From positions 1 through 64,000 of the forward strand of contig NZ_ASJB01000051.1 of the NCBI RefSeq assembly GCF_000478275.1: 64,000 nt of DNA, read 5' to 3'. This DNA comes from Amycolatopsis orientalis DSM 40040 = KCTC 9412 (GTDB lineage Bacteria > Actinomycetota > Actinomycetes > Mycobacteriales > Pseudonocardiaceae). The notes below the pieces were generated by a model. That model ran no database searches, was not told where the DNA came from, and worked only from the letters and a program-made list of their open reading frames with translations. Positions 25,813-38,100 of the stretch are shown here, piece after piece (the stretch's first letter is position 1; each line of letters begins with the position of its first letter). A program made the position numbers and the translations under genes.

Positions 25813-26532
25813 ATGAGCAACCCCAGCCGCAGGGGCCGCGAGCGGGCTGCGACCGATCAGGACATCCGCCGGACGGCGCGGGCGCTTCTGGTCGAGCAGG
25901 GCCCGGAAGCCGTGACCCTGCGGGCGATCGCACGCGAGCTCGGCATCACCGCACCGGCGTTGTACCGCTATTACGGCTCACGTGACGATCTGGTCGAGCA
26001 TCTCCGCGCGGACGTCGTCGCCGATCTCGCGGCCGAACTCGCCGAGGACATCGCGCAGCTGCCCACCGAGGGCGCGCTTCAGCTTTTCGCCATCTGCAAG
26101 GGTTTCCGGCGTTGGGCGCTCACGCATACCAAGGAGTTCACGCTGGTCTTCGCCTCACCTTCGGGCGAGGACACGTCGAGCAGGCTGGACGAGCCGTTCG
26201 GGAAGATCTTCCTCGCGGCGGCGGGCCGGGTGCTCGCGATGCACGACCTCGTGACTCCGTCGAGCGACGTGGTCCCCGTCGAGCTGCGCGACGACCTCAC
26301 GGCGTTCCAGGCGGAATTGCTGGCCGTGCTGGAGGAGTCCGGCGTGACGTTCCCGCTGGAGAAGCTCGACCTCGGCGTGACGTACCTGATGATCCAGTTC
26401 TGGGCCCGGCTCTACGGGCACGTCACGCTCGAGGTCTTCGGCAATTATCCGATCCCGTTCTCGAAACCGGACGTCCTCTTCGACGCGATGCTGGCCGATC
26501 TCGCGCGTGAGATCGGCCTGTCGATCGACTAG
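25813..26532 (+). CDS. TetR family regulator (WHG-domain type)
   Basis: The 239-residue regulator has an N-terminal helix-turn-helix (residues 20-65: VTLRAIARELGITAPALYRYYGSRDDLVEHL) and a long ligand-binding domain similar to the WHG type. It is convergent with the SDR gene. Its stop codon lies within the first arm of a 76-bp imperfect inverted repeat that also includes the 46-bp dispersed repeat. The target and ligand are unknown; the SDR and the small membrane protein are the nearest candidates. Confidence 0.88.
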   Translation: MSNPSRRGRERAATDQDIRRTARALLVEQGPEAVTLRAIARELGITAPALYRYYGSRDDLVEHLRADVVADLAAELAEDIAQLPTEGALQLFAICKGFRRWALTHTKEFTLVFASPSGEDTSSRLDEPFGKIFLAAAGRVLAMHDLVTPSSDVVPVELRDDLTAFQAELLAVLEESGVTFPLEKLDLGVTYLMIQFWARLYGHVTLEVFGNYPIPFSKPDVLFDAMLADLAREIGLSID

Positions 26533-26606
26533 GCCGTGTCCTGCAAGTCTTGTTCGCGGTCTTCGCGCCCAGGCGGCCCATCGAACAGACTTACAGGACG
26601 CGGCCT
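26531..26606. repeat. Dispersed repeat copy 2 within a 76-bp imperfect inverted repeat
   Basis: 26531-26576 is identical (reverse-complement) to 15-60. Its outer 26 bases pair with 26582-26606 with two mismatches and one deleted T, giving long arms around a 25-base loop. It covers the stop codons of the convergent TetR and SDR genes, so it may act as a bidirectional terminator. Repetition at a distant site suggests a mobile miniature element. Confidence 0.75.
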
Positions 26607-27342
26607 AGGCCGCGTGCCCGCCGTCGACCGAAACGGTCGTCGCGGTCACGTACTTGCTTTCCGGGCGGGCCAGGAACGACACGGTGGCGGCGACCTCCGA
26701 CGGCGAGCCGTAGCGGTCGAACACCGTCAGGCTCCGCTGGTCGGCGGCGTACGGGCCGTCGGCCGGGTTCATGTCGGTGTCGGTCGGGCCGGGGTGGACC
26801 ATGTTCACGGTGATCCCGCGCGGGCCGAGTTCCCTGGCCAGGCCCTTGGTCATGCCCAGCAGCGCGGTCTTGCTCACCGCGTACAGCGACATCCCCGGAC
26901 CCGGCACGCGGTCCGCGATACAGCTGCCGATGGTGATCACGCGCCCGCCGTCGCCGAGGTGCCGGGCCGCGGCCTGGGTCGCGACGTAGACACCGCGGAC
27001 GTTGACCGTGAGCACGCGGTCGATGTCCTCCAGGCTCGTCTGGTCGAGCGGGCCGACGAAACCGACGCCCGCGTTGTTGACCAGTACGTCGAGCCTGCCG
27101 AACTCGGCGACCGTCGTCTCGACCGCGGCCGCCACGGCCGTGGCGTCGGCGGCGTCGGCCTGGATCGCCAGCGCTCGGCGGCCGAGCGCCTTGATCTCGT
27201 CCACGACGCCCGCCGCCAGTCCGGCGTTGTTCTGATAGGTGAGCGCGATGTCGGCGCCGTCCTCGGCGAGCCGGAGCGCCGTGGCGGCACCGATCCCGCG
27301 GCTGCCGCCGGTCACCAGGGCCACCTTGCCGTCGAGGGTCAT
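26605..27342 (-). CDS. Short-chain dehydrogenase/reductase (SDR)
   Basis: This 245-residue NAD(P)H-dependent oxidoreductase has the cofactor-binding TGGSRGIG at residues 12-19, NNAG, and catalytic Ser/Tyr/Lys in IGSCIAD ... YAVSK. The pattern is that of classical SDRs similar to cyclopentanol or 3-oxoacyl reductases. The ATG at 27342 is chosen for the GAAGGAG eight bases upstream; the longer frame starting at 27426 runs into the neighbouring gene edge. It is convergent with the TetR. The substrate cannot be told from sequence. Confidence 0.88.
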   Translation of the reverse strand: MTLDGKVALVTGGSRGIGAATALRLAEDGADIALTYQNNAGLAAGVVDEIKALGRRALAIQADAADATAVAAAVETTVAEFGRLDVLVNNAGVGFVGPLDQTSLEDIDRVLTVNVRGVYVATQAAARHLGDGGRVITIGSCIADRVPGPGMSLYAVSKTALLGMTKGLARELGPRGITVNMVHPGPTDTDMNPADGPYAADQRSLTVFDRYGSPSEVAATVSFLARPESKYVTATTVSVDGGHAA

Positions 27343-27430
27343 GCGGTGTTCTCCTTCGATTTCGTTGTCCTTGAACAACTCCATCGAATCGCCACATGAC
27401 CCTCGACGCTGGCGTCTTTCGGTCACCTAG

Positions 27431-30286
<2,856 letters not shown>

Positions 30287-30330
30287 CGATCCTCCGTGCT
30301 CATCCACGTCAAGCCACTCCAGAAACAACT

Positions 30331-30400
30331 CGACCCCTCAGCCCGGAGGGCATGAGGGGTCGCCGCGCTGGTCCCGGCCGGTCGGCCGAGTTCAGCGCGG
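30331..30400 (-). promoter_or_regulatory. Structured leuS 5' leader
   Basis: Upstream of leuS two stems can form: CGACCCCTCA/TGAGGGGTCG (30331-30340 with 30353-30362) and CCGCGCTG/CAGCGCGG (30363-30370 with 30393-30400) enclosing a smaller CGGCCG pair. They might form an attenuator or translational control element. No T-box UGGN bulge or leucine-rich leader peptide is visible, so no riboswitch is claimed. Confidence 0.3.
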
Positions 30401-30452
30401 CAGGCTAAGGAGCAGCCGAGCCGTGTTCATGGAGTCCAGTTTAACGCGCTGG

Positions 30453-31604
30453 TCAAAGCCGTTCCGAGGGGACCGCCAGAGCGATGAACTGGGTCACTTG
30501 CGTCGCCGAGAAGTTGTTGTCGCTGACGAGCACCAGGCTGCGCTCACCGCCGGGCAGGCGCGGACCCCAGGTCATCCCCTCGACGTTGTCCACAGTGGAC
30601 AACTTGAAGTCGGCGAGGTCGGCGAGCAGGCGCTTCTTGACCGGTTTGACCTTCTTGGCGTCGGCCAGCGACGGCGTTCCCGCGACGTTCGTGGCGCCCT
30701 TGGTGTCGATCTCGTAGATGCGGATCTTGTTACCGACACCGGTGACGAAGGCGCGCTCCATGACGAGGTAGCGCGTCGGGTCGGCCTGGTCGACGGCCAG
30801 CAGCGAGGAGACACCGGTGGTCGCGAAGGCGCCGGGCGGGTTCGGCGACGCGAAGACCTTGTCCTGCGGGTACGCGTACTGCGCGAGCACCGGGCCGAAA
30901 CGCGACTGCAGAGTGATGCGCGAAAGGGCACCTGACGTGGTGGTCGGCTCGGGACCGTCCTGCAGCAGCGGTCCCTCGACCGAGCTGGCCACGAGCGAGC
31001 CGAAGCCGGCGAAGGTAAGGCCTTCGAGGACGAGGTTCTGCCGCGGCCCGGCGGTCGCGGTCATCTTCTCGTTGTCGGGAATCGGCAGGTCACGGACATA
31101 GGAGCCGTCACGCTTCGCCTCGCGGATCGACGGGTCGATCAGGGCGGCGGCGGAGCGCTCGCCCTCCTGCGACCAGAGGTAGTGGCCGGTCCACGGGTCG
31201 ACACGGAGTTCTTCGGGGTCGATCGTCCGCATGTTCTGCGGCTGCGTCTGGTCGTTCTTCGCCAGCGGCGGGTACGTCGTGCCGTCGGGGCGCAGGAGCG
31301 GCTTGGTGCCGGTGAAGGTGACCGGCCCGAGTCCCTTCGCGTCCACCGAGAACTTCGCGGTGTAGAACCGGGCCGGGTTGATCGCCGACCGGTCGTCGCA
31401 GATCAGCGCGTATTCGCCGGTGCGGGGGTCGTAGTCGATGCTGGACAGGCCGCCGACGACGGTGCCCTGGTAGAGCAGCGCGTTCGGGACGGTCTGTTCA
31501 CCGAGCAACCGCAACGGACGGTGCTCGGCTTCGGCGGCGGGGGCCGCCATCAGGGTGAAGGGAATGGCCCCGATCAGGGCGGCTGCTAGGACTCGGCGTG
31601 ACAT
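30453..31604 (-). CDS. Secreted esterase-like phytase-family protein
   Basis: The 383-residue protein has a signal peptide (MSRRVLAAALIGAIPFTLMAAPAAEA) followed by the esterase-like-of-phytase domain (PF13449): SSIDYDPRTGEYALICDDRS, VDPWTGHYLWSQEGER, ENLVLEGLTF-type segment, ATTGVSSLLAVD and KKRLLADLADFKLSTVDNVEGMTWGPRLPGGERSLVLVSDNNF. This family folds as a beta-propeller and is usually secreted; many members are phosphatases or esterases. It is divergent from an SdpI-like gene (65 bp). Substrate unknown. Confidence 0.85.
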   Translation of the reverse strand: MSRRVLAAALIGAIPFTLMAAPAAEAEHRPLRLLGEQTVPNALLYQGTVVGGLSSIDYDPRTGEYALICDDRSAINPARFYTAKFSVDAKGLGPVTFTGTKPLLRPDGTTYPPLAKNDQTQPQNMRTIDPEELRVDPWTGHYLWSQEGERSAAALIDPSIREAKRDGSYVRDLPIPDNEKMTATAGPRQNLVLEGLTFAGFGSLVASSVEGPLLQDGPEPTTTSGALSRITLQSRFGPVLAQYAYPQDKVFASPNPPGAFATTGVSSLLAVDQADPTRYLVMERAFVTGVGNKIRIYEIDTKGATNVAGTPSLADAKKVKPVKKRLLADLADFKLSTVDNVEGMTWGPRLPGGERSLVLVSDNNFSATQVTQFIALAVPSERL

Positions 31605-31669
31605 GGCCTGTAGCACAGTCGATCAGGGTATCCGGCAGGTTGCCGGGACGTCACGCTTATCCTCGTGGA

Positions 31670-32101
31670 GTGTTCGTCATAGCGCTGGTCCCGATCGTGC
31701 TGGGTGTCCTCGTCGGCTGGGGTGGTTTCCTCGGCCTGCGCGAGAAGCTGCCGCGTGACCGCGGCGCAGGCGTGCGCACCGCCGCCACGATGCGCGGTGA
31801 AGACGCCTTCCGTCTCGGCAACAAGGTCGCCGGGCTCCCGACGCTGGCCGGTGGCGTGGTCGCCGTGCTCGCGGGTGCCGCCGCGCTGGTCATGCCGACG
31901 ACGTCCGGGCTCGTGCTGGCTTCGGTCCTCGGGGTGGTCGGGATGATCGCGCTGGTCGCCGCCGGGGGAGTACTCGGCAACCGCGCGGCCGCGGCCGTCC
32001 CGGCGCCCGAACCCGCGGCACCGGAAGCGCCCGCCGGATGCAGTGGCTGCGCCTGCGGGACCTGCGGCGTCTTCAAGAAGGCCGACACGGCCACCGCCTA
32101 G
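31670..32101 (+). CDS. SdpI-like membrane protein with Cys-rich tail
   Basis: The 143-residue protein has three TM segments and the core GLREKLPRDRGAGVRTAATMRGEDAFRLGNKVAGLPTLAGG, characteristic of SdpI-family proteins that in Bacillus protect against the SdpC toxin. The C-terminus has an unusual Cys cluster, C-SG-C-A-C-GT-C (CSGCACGTC), suggesting metal binding. GTG start at 31670. TATCCT lies 8 bases upstream, so the mRNA may be leaderless or nearly so. Confidence 0.8.
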   Translation: MFVIALVPIVLGVLVGWGGFLGLREKLPRDRGAGVRTAATMRGEDAFRLGNKVAGLPTLAGGVVAVLAGAAALVMPTTSGLVLASVLGVVGMIALVAAGGVLGNRAAAAVPAPEPAAPEAPAGCSGCACGTCGVFKKADTATA

Positions 32102-32109
32102 AACACCGC

Positions 32110-32691
32110 CTAATTGCGCTGCAGGTCTCCTGGATGGGTGGCCAGCAGCGCCAGCGGAATGCCCTGACGGCGCAGCACCTGGCCCCACAGATCGTGGTCC
32201 GGCGAGGCGAGGACGTCGCTGGGCAGCGCCGGGACGATCACCCAGTCGTCGCGTTCGATCTCGTTCGCCAGCTGGCCGGAGTCCCAGCCCGCGTACCCGG
32301 CGAAGACCCGCACGCCGCGGACCTTCGGGACCAGGATCTCCGGATCGGTGTCGAGATCGACCAGGGCGACCGGGCCGCGGACGGCGATCACGCCGGGCAC
32401 GCTGGACGCCGTTTCGCCGGTCCGCAACGCGGCGAGGCACAGGGCGGTCTTCTTCTCGACCGGCCCGCCGACGAACACCGACTGCGGTTCGGCGACGTGC
32501 CCGCCCCAGTTGGGGAGCACGTCGTACACCGGAACGTCGCTCGGCCGGTTGAGCACGACGCCGAGCGTTCCCTCGTCCCGGTGATCGATGACGAACACGA
32601 CGGTCCGCCGGAAGTTGGGATCGAACATCGTGGGGGCGGCGACCAGGAGCGTTCCCGGTTCGACCTCGGCGTCCGCTGGCACGTCCGCCAT
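32110..32691 (-). CDS. YqgE/AlgH family protein (UPF0301)
   Basis: The 193-residue cytosolic protein shows the conserved N-terminal GTLLVAAPTMFDPNFRRTVVFVIDHRDEGTLGVVLNRPSD and VFVGGPVE, and the C-terminal RVFAGYAGWDSGQLANEIERDDW. These are hallmarks of the YqgE/AlgH family, of unknown biochemical function and implicated in regulation in pseudomonads. Length is normal. It is convergent with the SdpI-like gene (8 bp gap). Confidence 0.9.
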   Translation of the reverse strand: MADVPADAEVEPGTLLVAAPTMFDPNFRRTVVFVIDHRDEGTLGVVLNRPSDVPVYDVLPNWGGHVAEPQSVFVGGPVEKKTALCLAALRTGETASSVPGVIAVRGPVALVDLDTDPEILVPKVRGVRVFAGYAGWDSGQLANEIERDDWVIVPALPSDVLASPDHDLWGQVLRRQGIPLALLATHPGDLQRN

Positions 32692-32899
32692 GATCCCACT
32701 TCGAGTGGAGACAAATCGTCCGGCCAGGGAACAACAGCATCACGAGCATCGTTGGACACACAGGTCGGTGCGCTTTCCGTGTCCCCCGGGCTCACTGAAG
32801 AACCGCCTTTGTGGAATACCGTCCGGCTGGAGCCACACTGCGCATAGCCGCCGAGAGGCGACCTTTAAGCGCACCGGCCGCCTTCTTTAGGCTTCCGCC

Positions 32900-34174
32900 G
32901 TGACAACCAGGGCCTTCGTCCGCGATCGCGACTTCCGCCGTCTGCTGTTCACGCGGTTCTCGGCGCACTGGGGCAACGGGATGTACCAGGCCGGGTTGAC
33001 CGGTGCCGTGCTCTTCAACCCCGAACGCGCCGCCGACGCGCTGGCCATGGCGGGCGGGTTCGCGGCGCTGTTGCTGCCGTACTCGATCGTCGGACCGTTC
33101 GCGGGTGCCCTGCTCGACCGCTGGGACCGCCGCAAGGTGCTGATCTTCGCGAACCTCCTGCGGTCGTTGACGGTCCTCGCCACCGCCGTCGCCGTGGGCA
33201 CCGGAGCGGCCGGTTTCGGGCTGTTCTCCCTGGCACTGGTGTCTGAAGGGATCTCCCGGTTCATCGGCTCGGGCCTGTCCGCGTCGCTGCCGCACGTCGT
33301 CGAGGAGAAGTCCGTACTCGCCGCGAACGCCTTCGCGGCGACGTGGGGTTCGGTGCTCGCGGTCGTCGGCGCCGGCTGCGCGATCGGGCTCCGGGCACTG
33401 ACCGGCGCCGACGACGCGGGGTCCGCGTGGGTCACCGCCGTCGCCGCACTGGGCGGGCTCGGCGCCGCGATCATCGCCTCGGGATTCGCGCGCGGACTGC
33501 TCGGGCCGTCGACGGTCGACGAGCCGTCGAACCCGGTCCTCGCGGTCGCCCGGGGCCTGTCCGACGGCGCGAAGGCGGCTTGGCGCACTCCCAGCGTCAC
33601 GGCGGGGTTCATCGCGCTGTTCGCGCATCGCGCGTCGTTCGGGATCTCGCTGCTGGTGACCGTGCTGCTGATGCGCGGCCACTTCGCAGGCGGCGGGATG
33701 ACGGGACTCGGGCAGATGGCGGCGTTCGGCGGGGCCGGGATCCTGGTCGCCGGGCTGCTGACGGCCCGGCTGATCCGCCGGTTCGGCCGGGTCCGGGTCG
33801 TGGTGGGGGCGCTGGTGCTGGCGGCGGCCGCGCAAGCCGGGCTGGGACTGCCGATGCTGGTCCCGACGGCGTTGCTCGCGGCGTTCCTGGTGACCGGCGC
33901 GGGGCAGGTGCTGAAACTCTGTGTCGATTCGTCGGTCCAGCTCGACGTCGCCGATGAGGCGCGGGGGCGGGTCTTCTCGCTCTACGACACCCTGTTCAAC
34001 ATCACTCAGGTCGCCGCGGTCTCCCTGGCCGCGACGGTGGTCCCGGGCGACGGCCGCTCACCTGGGCTCCTGCTCACGGCGACCGTGTTCTACCTGGTCG
34101 GCGCCGTCGGCTACCTTCTCGCGGTACGAAAACGGAGAAGAAGCGATACGGCTACTCCGTTGGCATTAGGGTGA
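32900..34174 (+). CDS. MFS transporter (12 TM)
   Basis: The 424-residue membrane protein of the major facilitator superfamily has a first TM group including FRRLLFTRFSAHWGNGMYQAG, motif A-like GALLDRWDRRKVLIFANLLR, and a central loop then a second group with QLDVADEARGRVFSLYDTLFN. It resembles MFS_3-type permeases used for drug or metabolite export. GTG start. Substrate unknown. It is 55 bp upstream of the toxin operon but no functional link is evident. Confidence 0.82.
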   Translation: MTTRAFVRDRDFRRLLFTRFSAHWGNGMYQAGLTGAVLFNPERAADALAMAGGFAALLLPYSIVGPFAGALLDRWDRRKVLIFANLLRSLTVLATAVAVGTGAAGFGLFSLALVSEGISRFIGSGLSASLPHVVEEKSVLAANAFAATWGSVLAVVGAGCAIGLRALTGADDAGSAWVTAVAALGGLGAAIIASGFARGLLGPSTVDEPSNPVLAVARGLSDGAKAAWRTPSVTAGFIALFAHRASFGISLLVTVLLMRGHFAGGGMTGLGQMAAFGGAGILVAGLLTARLIRRFGRVRVVVGALVLAAAAQAGLGLPMLVPTALLAAFLVTGAGQVLKLCVDSSVQLDVADEARGRVFSLYDTLFNITQVAAVSLAATVVPGDGRSPGLLLTATVFYLVGAVGYLLAVRKRRRSDTATPLALG

Positions 34175-34229
34175 CGCTTACCGGCACCGGGTGGCGTATG
34201 CCCGGGCTCAAGTACTTCCGGGGGCTGAA

Positions 34230-34850
34230 GTGACGACGGCAGGCGACGACAGCGCGCGCCTCGAAGCGCGCAATGCCGCCATGAAGGATCAGGTCGACAC
34301 GCTGCTCGAGAATTTCGAGCGCCAGACGGCCCAGCTCCGGGAAGCGCAGGAAGCCGCTTCGCAGATGTCCGCGACGGTGGTCTCGCAGGACGGTCTCGTC
34401 CGCGCCACCATCGACGCGACCGGCACCCTCGCCAAACTGGAGATCCAGCCGAACGCCTTCGAGCGCACCAATCCCGCGCAGCTGGCCAATACAGTGCTGA
34501 CCCTGGTGCGCCAGGGATCGCTGCAGGTCAAGCAGCAGGTCGCGGATCTGATGGCGCCGATCACCGAAGGGCTGCCGGACCTCTCGGACCTCATCGAAGG
34601 CGCGCCGTCGCTGCAGGGGCTGATGCCGGCGATCCCGGACTTCCTCGCCGAAGAGGAGCAGCCGACCGCGCCGACGAAGTCCGACGACGACTTCGAAGAT
34701 CCGCTGCTGCGCAAGGACGACGCCCCGCCGCCGCCTCCGGTCGCCCCGCCCGCGCCGCCGACGCCGAAACCGATTCCGAAGCGCGTGCGTCCAACGCGGG
34801 ACGATGACGAGGAAGAGCCGCCTTCGAGCTGGCTGACCAGGGGAGTCTGA
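34230..34850 (+). CDS. YbaB-like ESX-associated protein, head of toxin operon
   Basis: The 206-residue protein starts at the GTG at 34230 (GGGGCTGAA upstream). Helix one (ARNAAMKDQVDTLLENFERQTAQLREAQEA) is followed by a beta region (ATVVSQDGLVRATIDATGTLAKLEI), as in the YbaB fold. The tail is acidic and Pro-rich (DDAPPPPPVAPPAPPTPKP). This mirrors the YbaB gene of the ESX-linked operon at 24667. Its stop overlaps the start of the WXG100 gene (TGATG). It probably assists folding or secretion of the WXG100 protein and toxin; it is unlikely to be a nucleoid protein here. Confidence 0.82.
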   Translation: MTTAGDDSARLEARNAAMKDQVDTLLENFERQTAQLREAQEAASQMSATVVSQDGLVRATIDATGTLAKLEIQPNAFERTNPAQLANTVLTLVRQGSLQVKQQVADLMAPITEGLPDLSDLIEGAPSLQGLMPAIPDFLAEEEQPTAPTKSDDDFEDPLLRKDDAPPPPPVAPPAPPTPKPIPKRVRPTRDDDEEEPPSSWLTRGV

Positions 34851-35179
34851 TGCCGAACGGTGGGGGCGGAGCCGGATTCACCGCGGATCCGGACGCGGTC
34901 AAGACGGCCGCGGCCAAGCTGGGGCTCGCCGCGGATCAGCTGGACGACGCCGGCAAGGAACTGATGGCCGCGATCACCTCGCTCGGCCAGTGCTGGGGCA
35001 ACGACGACGCCGGCAAGGAGTTCGCGAAGGACTACGAGCCGGGCGCGCAGGGCTCGTCCGAAGGGTTCGCGAACATCGTCGAAGCCCTGCGGGGTATGCA
35101 GCACAACGTCGAACGGTCGATGACCGCGTTCACGAACGCCGAGGAAGAGATCAAGACGACGTTGGACAAGAAGGTCTAG
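34850..35179 (+). CDS. WXG100-type secreted protein
   Basis: The 109-residue helical hairpin protein has GFTADPDAVKTAAAKLGLAADQLDD as helix one, the W-G-N turn (QCWGNDDAGKEFAKDY), and SSEGFANIVEALRGMQHNVERSMTAF as helix two. This is the ESAT-6/WXG100 pattern with a C-terminal helix. It is placed between the YbaB-like gene and the giant toxin (4 bp gap) and likely pairs with the toxin head domain for type VII export. No secretion machinery genes are in this window. Confidence 0.88.
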   Translation: MPNGGGGAGFTADPDAVKTAAAKLGLAADQLDDAGKELMAAITSLGQCWGNDDAGKEFAKDYEPGAQGSSEGFANIVEALRGMQHNVERSMTAFTNAEEEIKTTLDKKV

Positions 35180-35183
35180 CGCC

Positions 35184-38100
35184 GTGGGTATGGAGATGCC
35201 CGACGCGGTCAAGTGGCTCTTGCCGATCGTGGTCGGGGAAAGCTGGCCCGAAGGCGACGAGGACAAGCTCCGCGAACTGCGCGACGCCTGGCACAACGCC
35301 TCGAAAGCCGTCCAGCCGATCGCCGACACCGCGACCAAGGGCGCCACCGAGGTCCTCGGCGGCTGGACCGGCGAAGGTGCGGAGAAGTTCGCCGAGGCAT
35401 GGAAGAAGTTCGTCGAGGGCGACGACGCGTACTTCAAGTCGCTGGCCGATTCCTCGAAGGCGCTCGGCGACTCGTGCAACGCGACCGCGCTGGACGTCGA
35501 GTACACGAAGTACATGATCATCATCTCGCTGGTGATCCTGGCCGCGCAGATCGTCGCGATGATCGCGGCCGCGGCGGTGACGTTCGGTGGTTCGACGGCC
35601 GGGATCGCGCCGGCGCAGATCGCCACCCGCATGACCGTCCAGATGATCTTCCGGCAGCTGATGCAGAAGCTCGCGCAGGAAGGCTTCAAGAAGGTCGCGA
35701 AGGAACTCCTGGAGAAACTTCTCAAGGAGGGCCTGAAGAAGATCGGCAAGGAGGTCCTGCAGAACACGGCGATGAACCTCGCCATGGACGCGGGCATCCA
35801 GGGCCTGCAGATGGCCAAGGGCGACCGCGACAGCTGGGATTTCAGCAAGACCAAGGATTCCGCGATCAGCGGCGCCGTCGACGGTGTCGTCGGCGCGGGC
35901 AGCAGCAGTATCGGCAAGGGCGCCACCAAGGGACTTTCCGACAGCGTGGGCGGCCAGATCGTCGACAGCGCCGCGCGGGGTGCCGTGCGGGGCGCGGCCG
36001 AAGGTGTCGCCAGCACCGTCGGACAGGCCGCCGTCACCGGTGACCTGGACAAGCTTTCGGCCAAGGACGTCCTGATGGGCGCGTCCGGCGGGGCCGTCGG
36101 CGGCGGTGTCGACGGGGCGAAGAGCCAGATCGGCGACATCCGCGCCGCGAACACCCCCGGTGGCACGGGCAACGGTCCTTCGACGCCGGACATCGACACG
36201 GGGGACGGGGATTCCGGGACGCCTTCGCGTACTCCGGATACTTCGTCGAGTCGCAATTCGTCCTCTGATGGCGATTCGAGTCGCGATTCGAGTCGCGATT
36301 CGTCCTCTGATGGCGGTTCTTCGTCGGAGCCGCAGGCACGCTCGGAGGGCGGAAGCCAGTCTTCGCAGCGCGCGCCGAGTTCCGAGAGCGGTCCGCAGCG
36401 CACGGCGGACAGCTCGCCGGACGGTGACCGGGTCAGCCAGTCTTCGACGCAGGCCCCGGAACGTCCGGCGGACGCCCCGGCGAACACCGGCGAGCGCGCG
36501 GCTCCGGCCGCGCAGACCCAGCACGCTCCGGCGGCGGCCGACAACAACGCCGGCTCCGGGCAGCAGCAGGCCGCGGCGGCCAACCAGCAGCAGGCACCGG
36601 CGGCGGCCCAGACCCCGGCCCAAACTCCGGCACAGACTTCCGCCCAGGCCCCGGCCGCGAGTCCCTCGCAGGGACCGGCCGCGAGTTCCGCTCAGGGACC
36701 GGCTTCGAGTCCGGCCGCGAGTGCCGCGCAGTCGGGTGGATCGCCTTCGAGCGCTTCGTCCGGCACACCCACTTCGACCGGCACCCCCGCTTCGGCCGGT
36801 GCGGCTTCTTCCAGCGCCGGACCGGCTTCGTCGGGCTCGCCGACGGGCTCCGGTGGTTCGTCGTCCGGCGGGTACGGCATGGCGCCCGGCTCGGGTTCGA
36901 GTACGCCCGGCTCGTCGGGTGGATACGGCATGGCGTCCGGCGGCAACCCACCGGGCACTGGACCCGCACCCGGCGGTTTCCCGCCCGGTGGCCACGATCC
37001 GGCCCGGCCCAACCGGCCGCACGACGGCGTCCAGGCCGCCGGATTCGCCGGTGGCGGCGGTCCGCAGCAGCCGCGGTTCGACCAGCCGCCCGGACAGGCA
37101 CCCTTCCAGGGCCAGCCCATGCAGCCGCCTCCCGGCGGTTTCGCCCCTCCGCCGCCGCCTCCCGGCGGTGGCAATGGCCCCATGCCCCCTCGCGGGCAGC
37201 AGGGGCCGATGGGTCCGCGTCCCACCGGACCGCAGCCGCCGCCCCCGCCGCCGGGCGGACATCCGCAGGATCGCCGTCCGGACCGCGGGCCGCAGGAACG
37301 GCCGCAGCAGCGTCCTCAGCAACCGCCGCCGCCCCAGGGTCCGCAGGGGCTTCACGGCCAGCAGCCGCCTCGGCCGCAGCAGCCGCCGCACGGGTATCAG
37401 GGCAGGCCGGGACCGGCTCCCGGTCCGCACGGCGGTGTCCCGCCGCGTCCGCAGACGCCTCCGCCGGGGCAGCACCCCGGCAACCGCGGTCCCGCCGGCT
37501 ACCCGCCGCCTCCGCCGCGGCCACCGCAGCCGGGCAACGGCCCGTTCCCCGGCAACCGCGGTCCCGTGCCGCCGCCCCCGCCCGGTCACCAGCCGGGGCA
37601 GCGTCCCGGGCAGCACCCGGGACAGCACCCCGGGCAACGTCCGATGCCGCCGGGTGGCGAGCCGCCGCGGTTCGGTGGCCAGCAGCCGCAACGTCCGCCG
37701 CAGGTCCCGGCACCGCGCCCGGGTCAGGACGGGAACGCGGGCCCCGGCCCGCAGGACCGGACACCCCAGGACCGGACACAGCAGCCGCAGCGTCCGCCGC
37801 AGCAGACCGGACCCGTCCGGCCGGTCGAGCGCGCGCCCGAACAGGCCGCGCCGCAAGACCGCGCCCCCCAGCAGGACCATGCGCCCCAGCAGGACCGCGC
37901 TCCTCAGCAGGACCGTCCCGAGCAGGCACCCACCCCGGAGGAGGCGCCCGCCTACCGCGGCAACCTCGACGACGGTGCCGACCTGCCCAAGGACAAGGAC
38001 GCCGACACCGACGCCCCGCACGACACCGAGTCGCCCACGGACGGCACGCCCGAGGACAAGTCCTCCGACGACGGCGCTTCCTCGATCGACGAGCCGTACC

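Noticed and set aside
30287..30450. T-box riboswitch upstream of leuS
   Set aside because: Stems are present, but the conserved antiterminator bulge sequence (UGGNACC type) is not visible and no specifier loop could be placed.
36245..36320. CRISPR-like repeat array
   Set aside because: The units are short, in frame and part of the Ser-rich toxin linker; there are no spacers.
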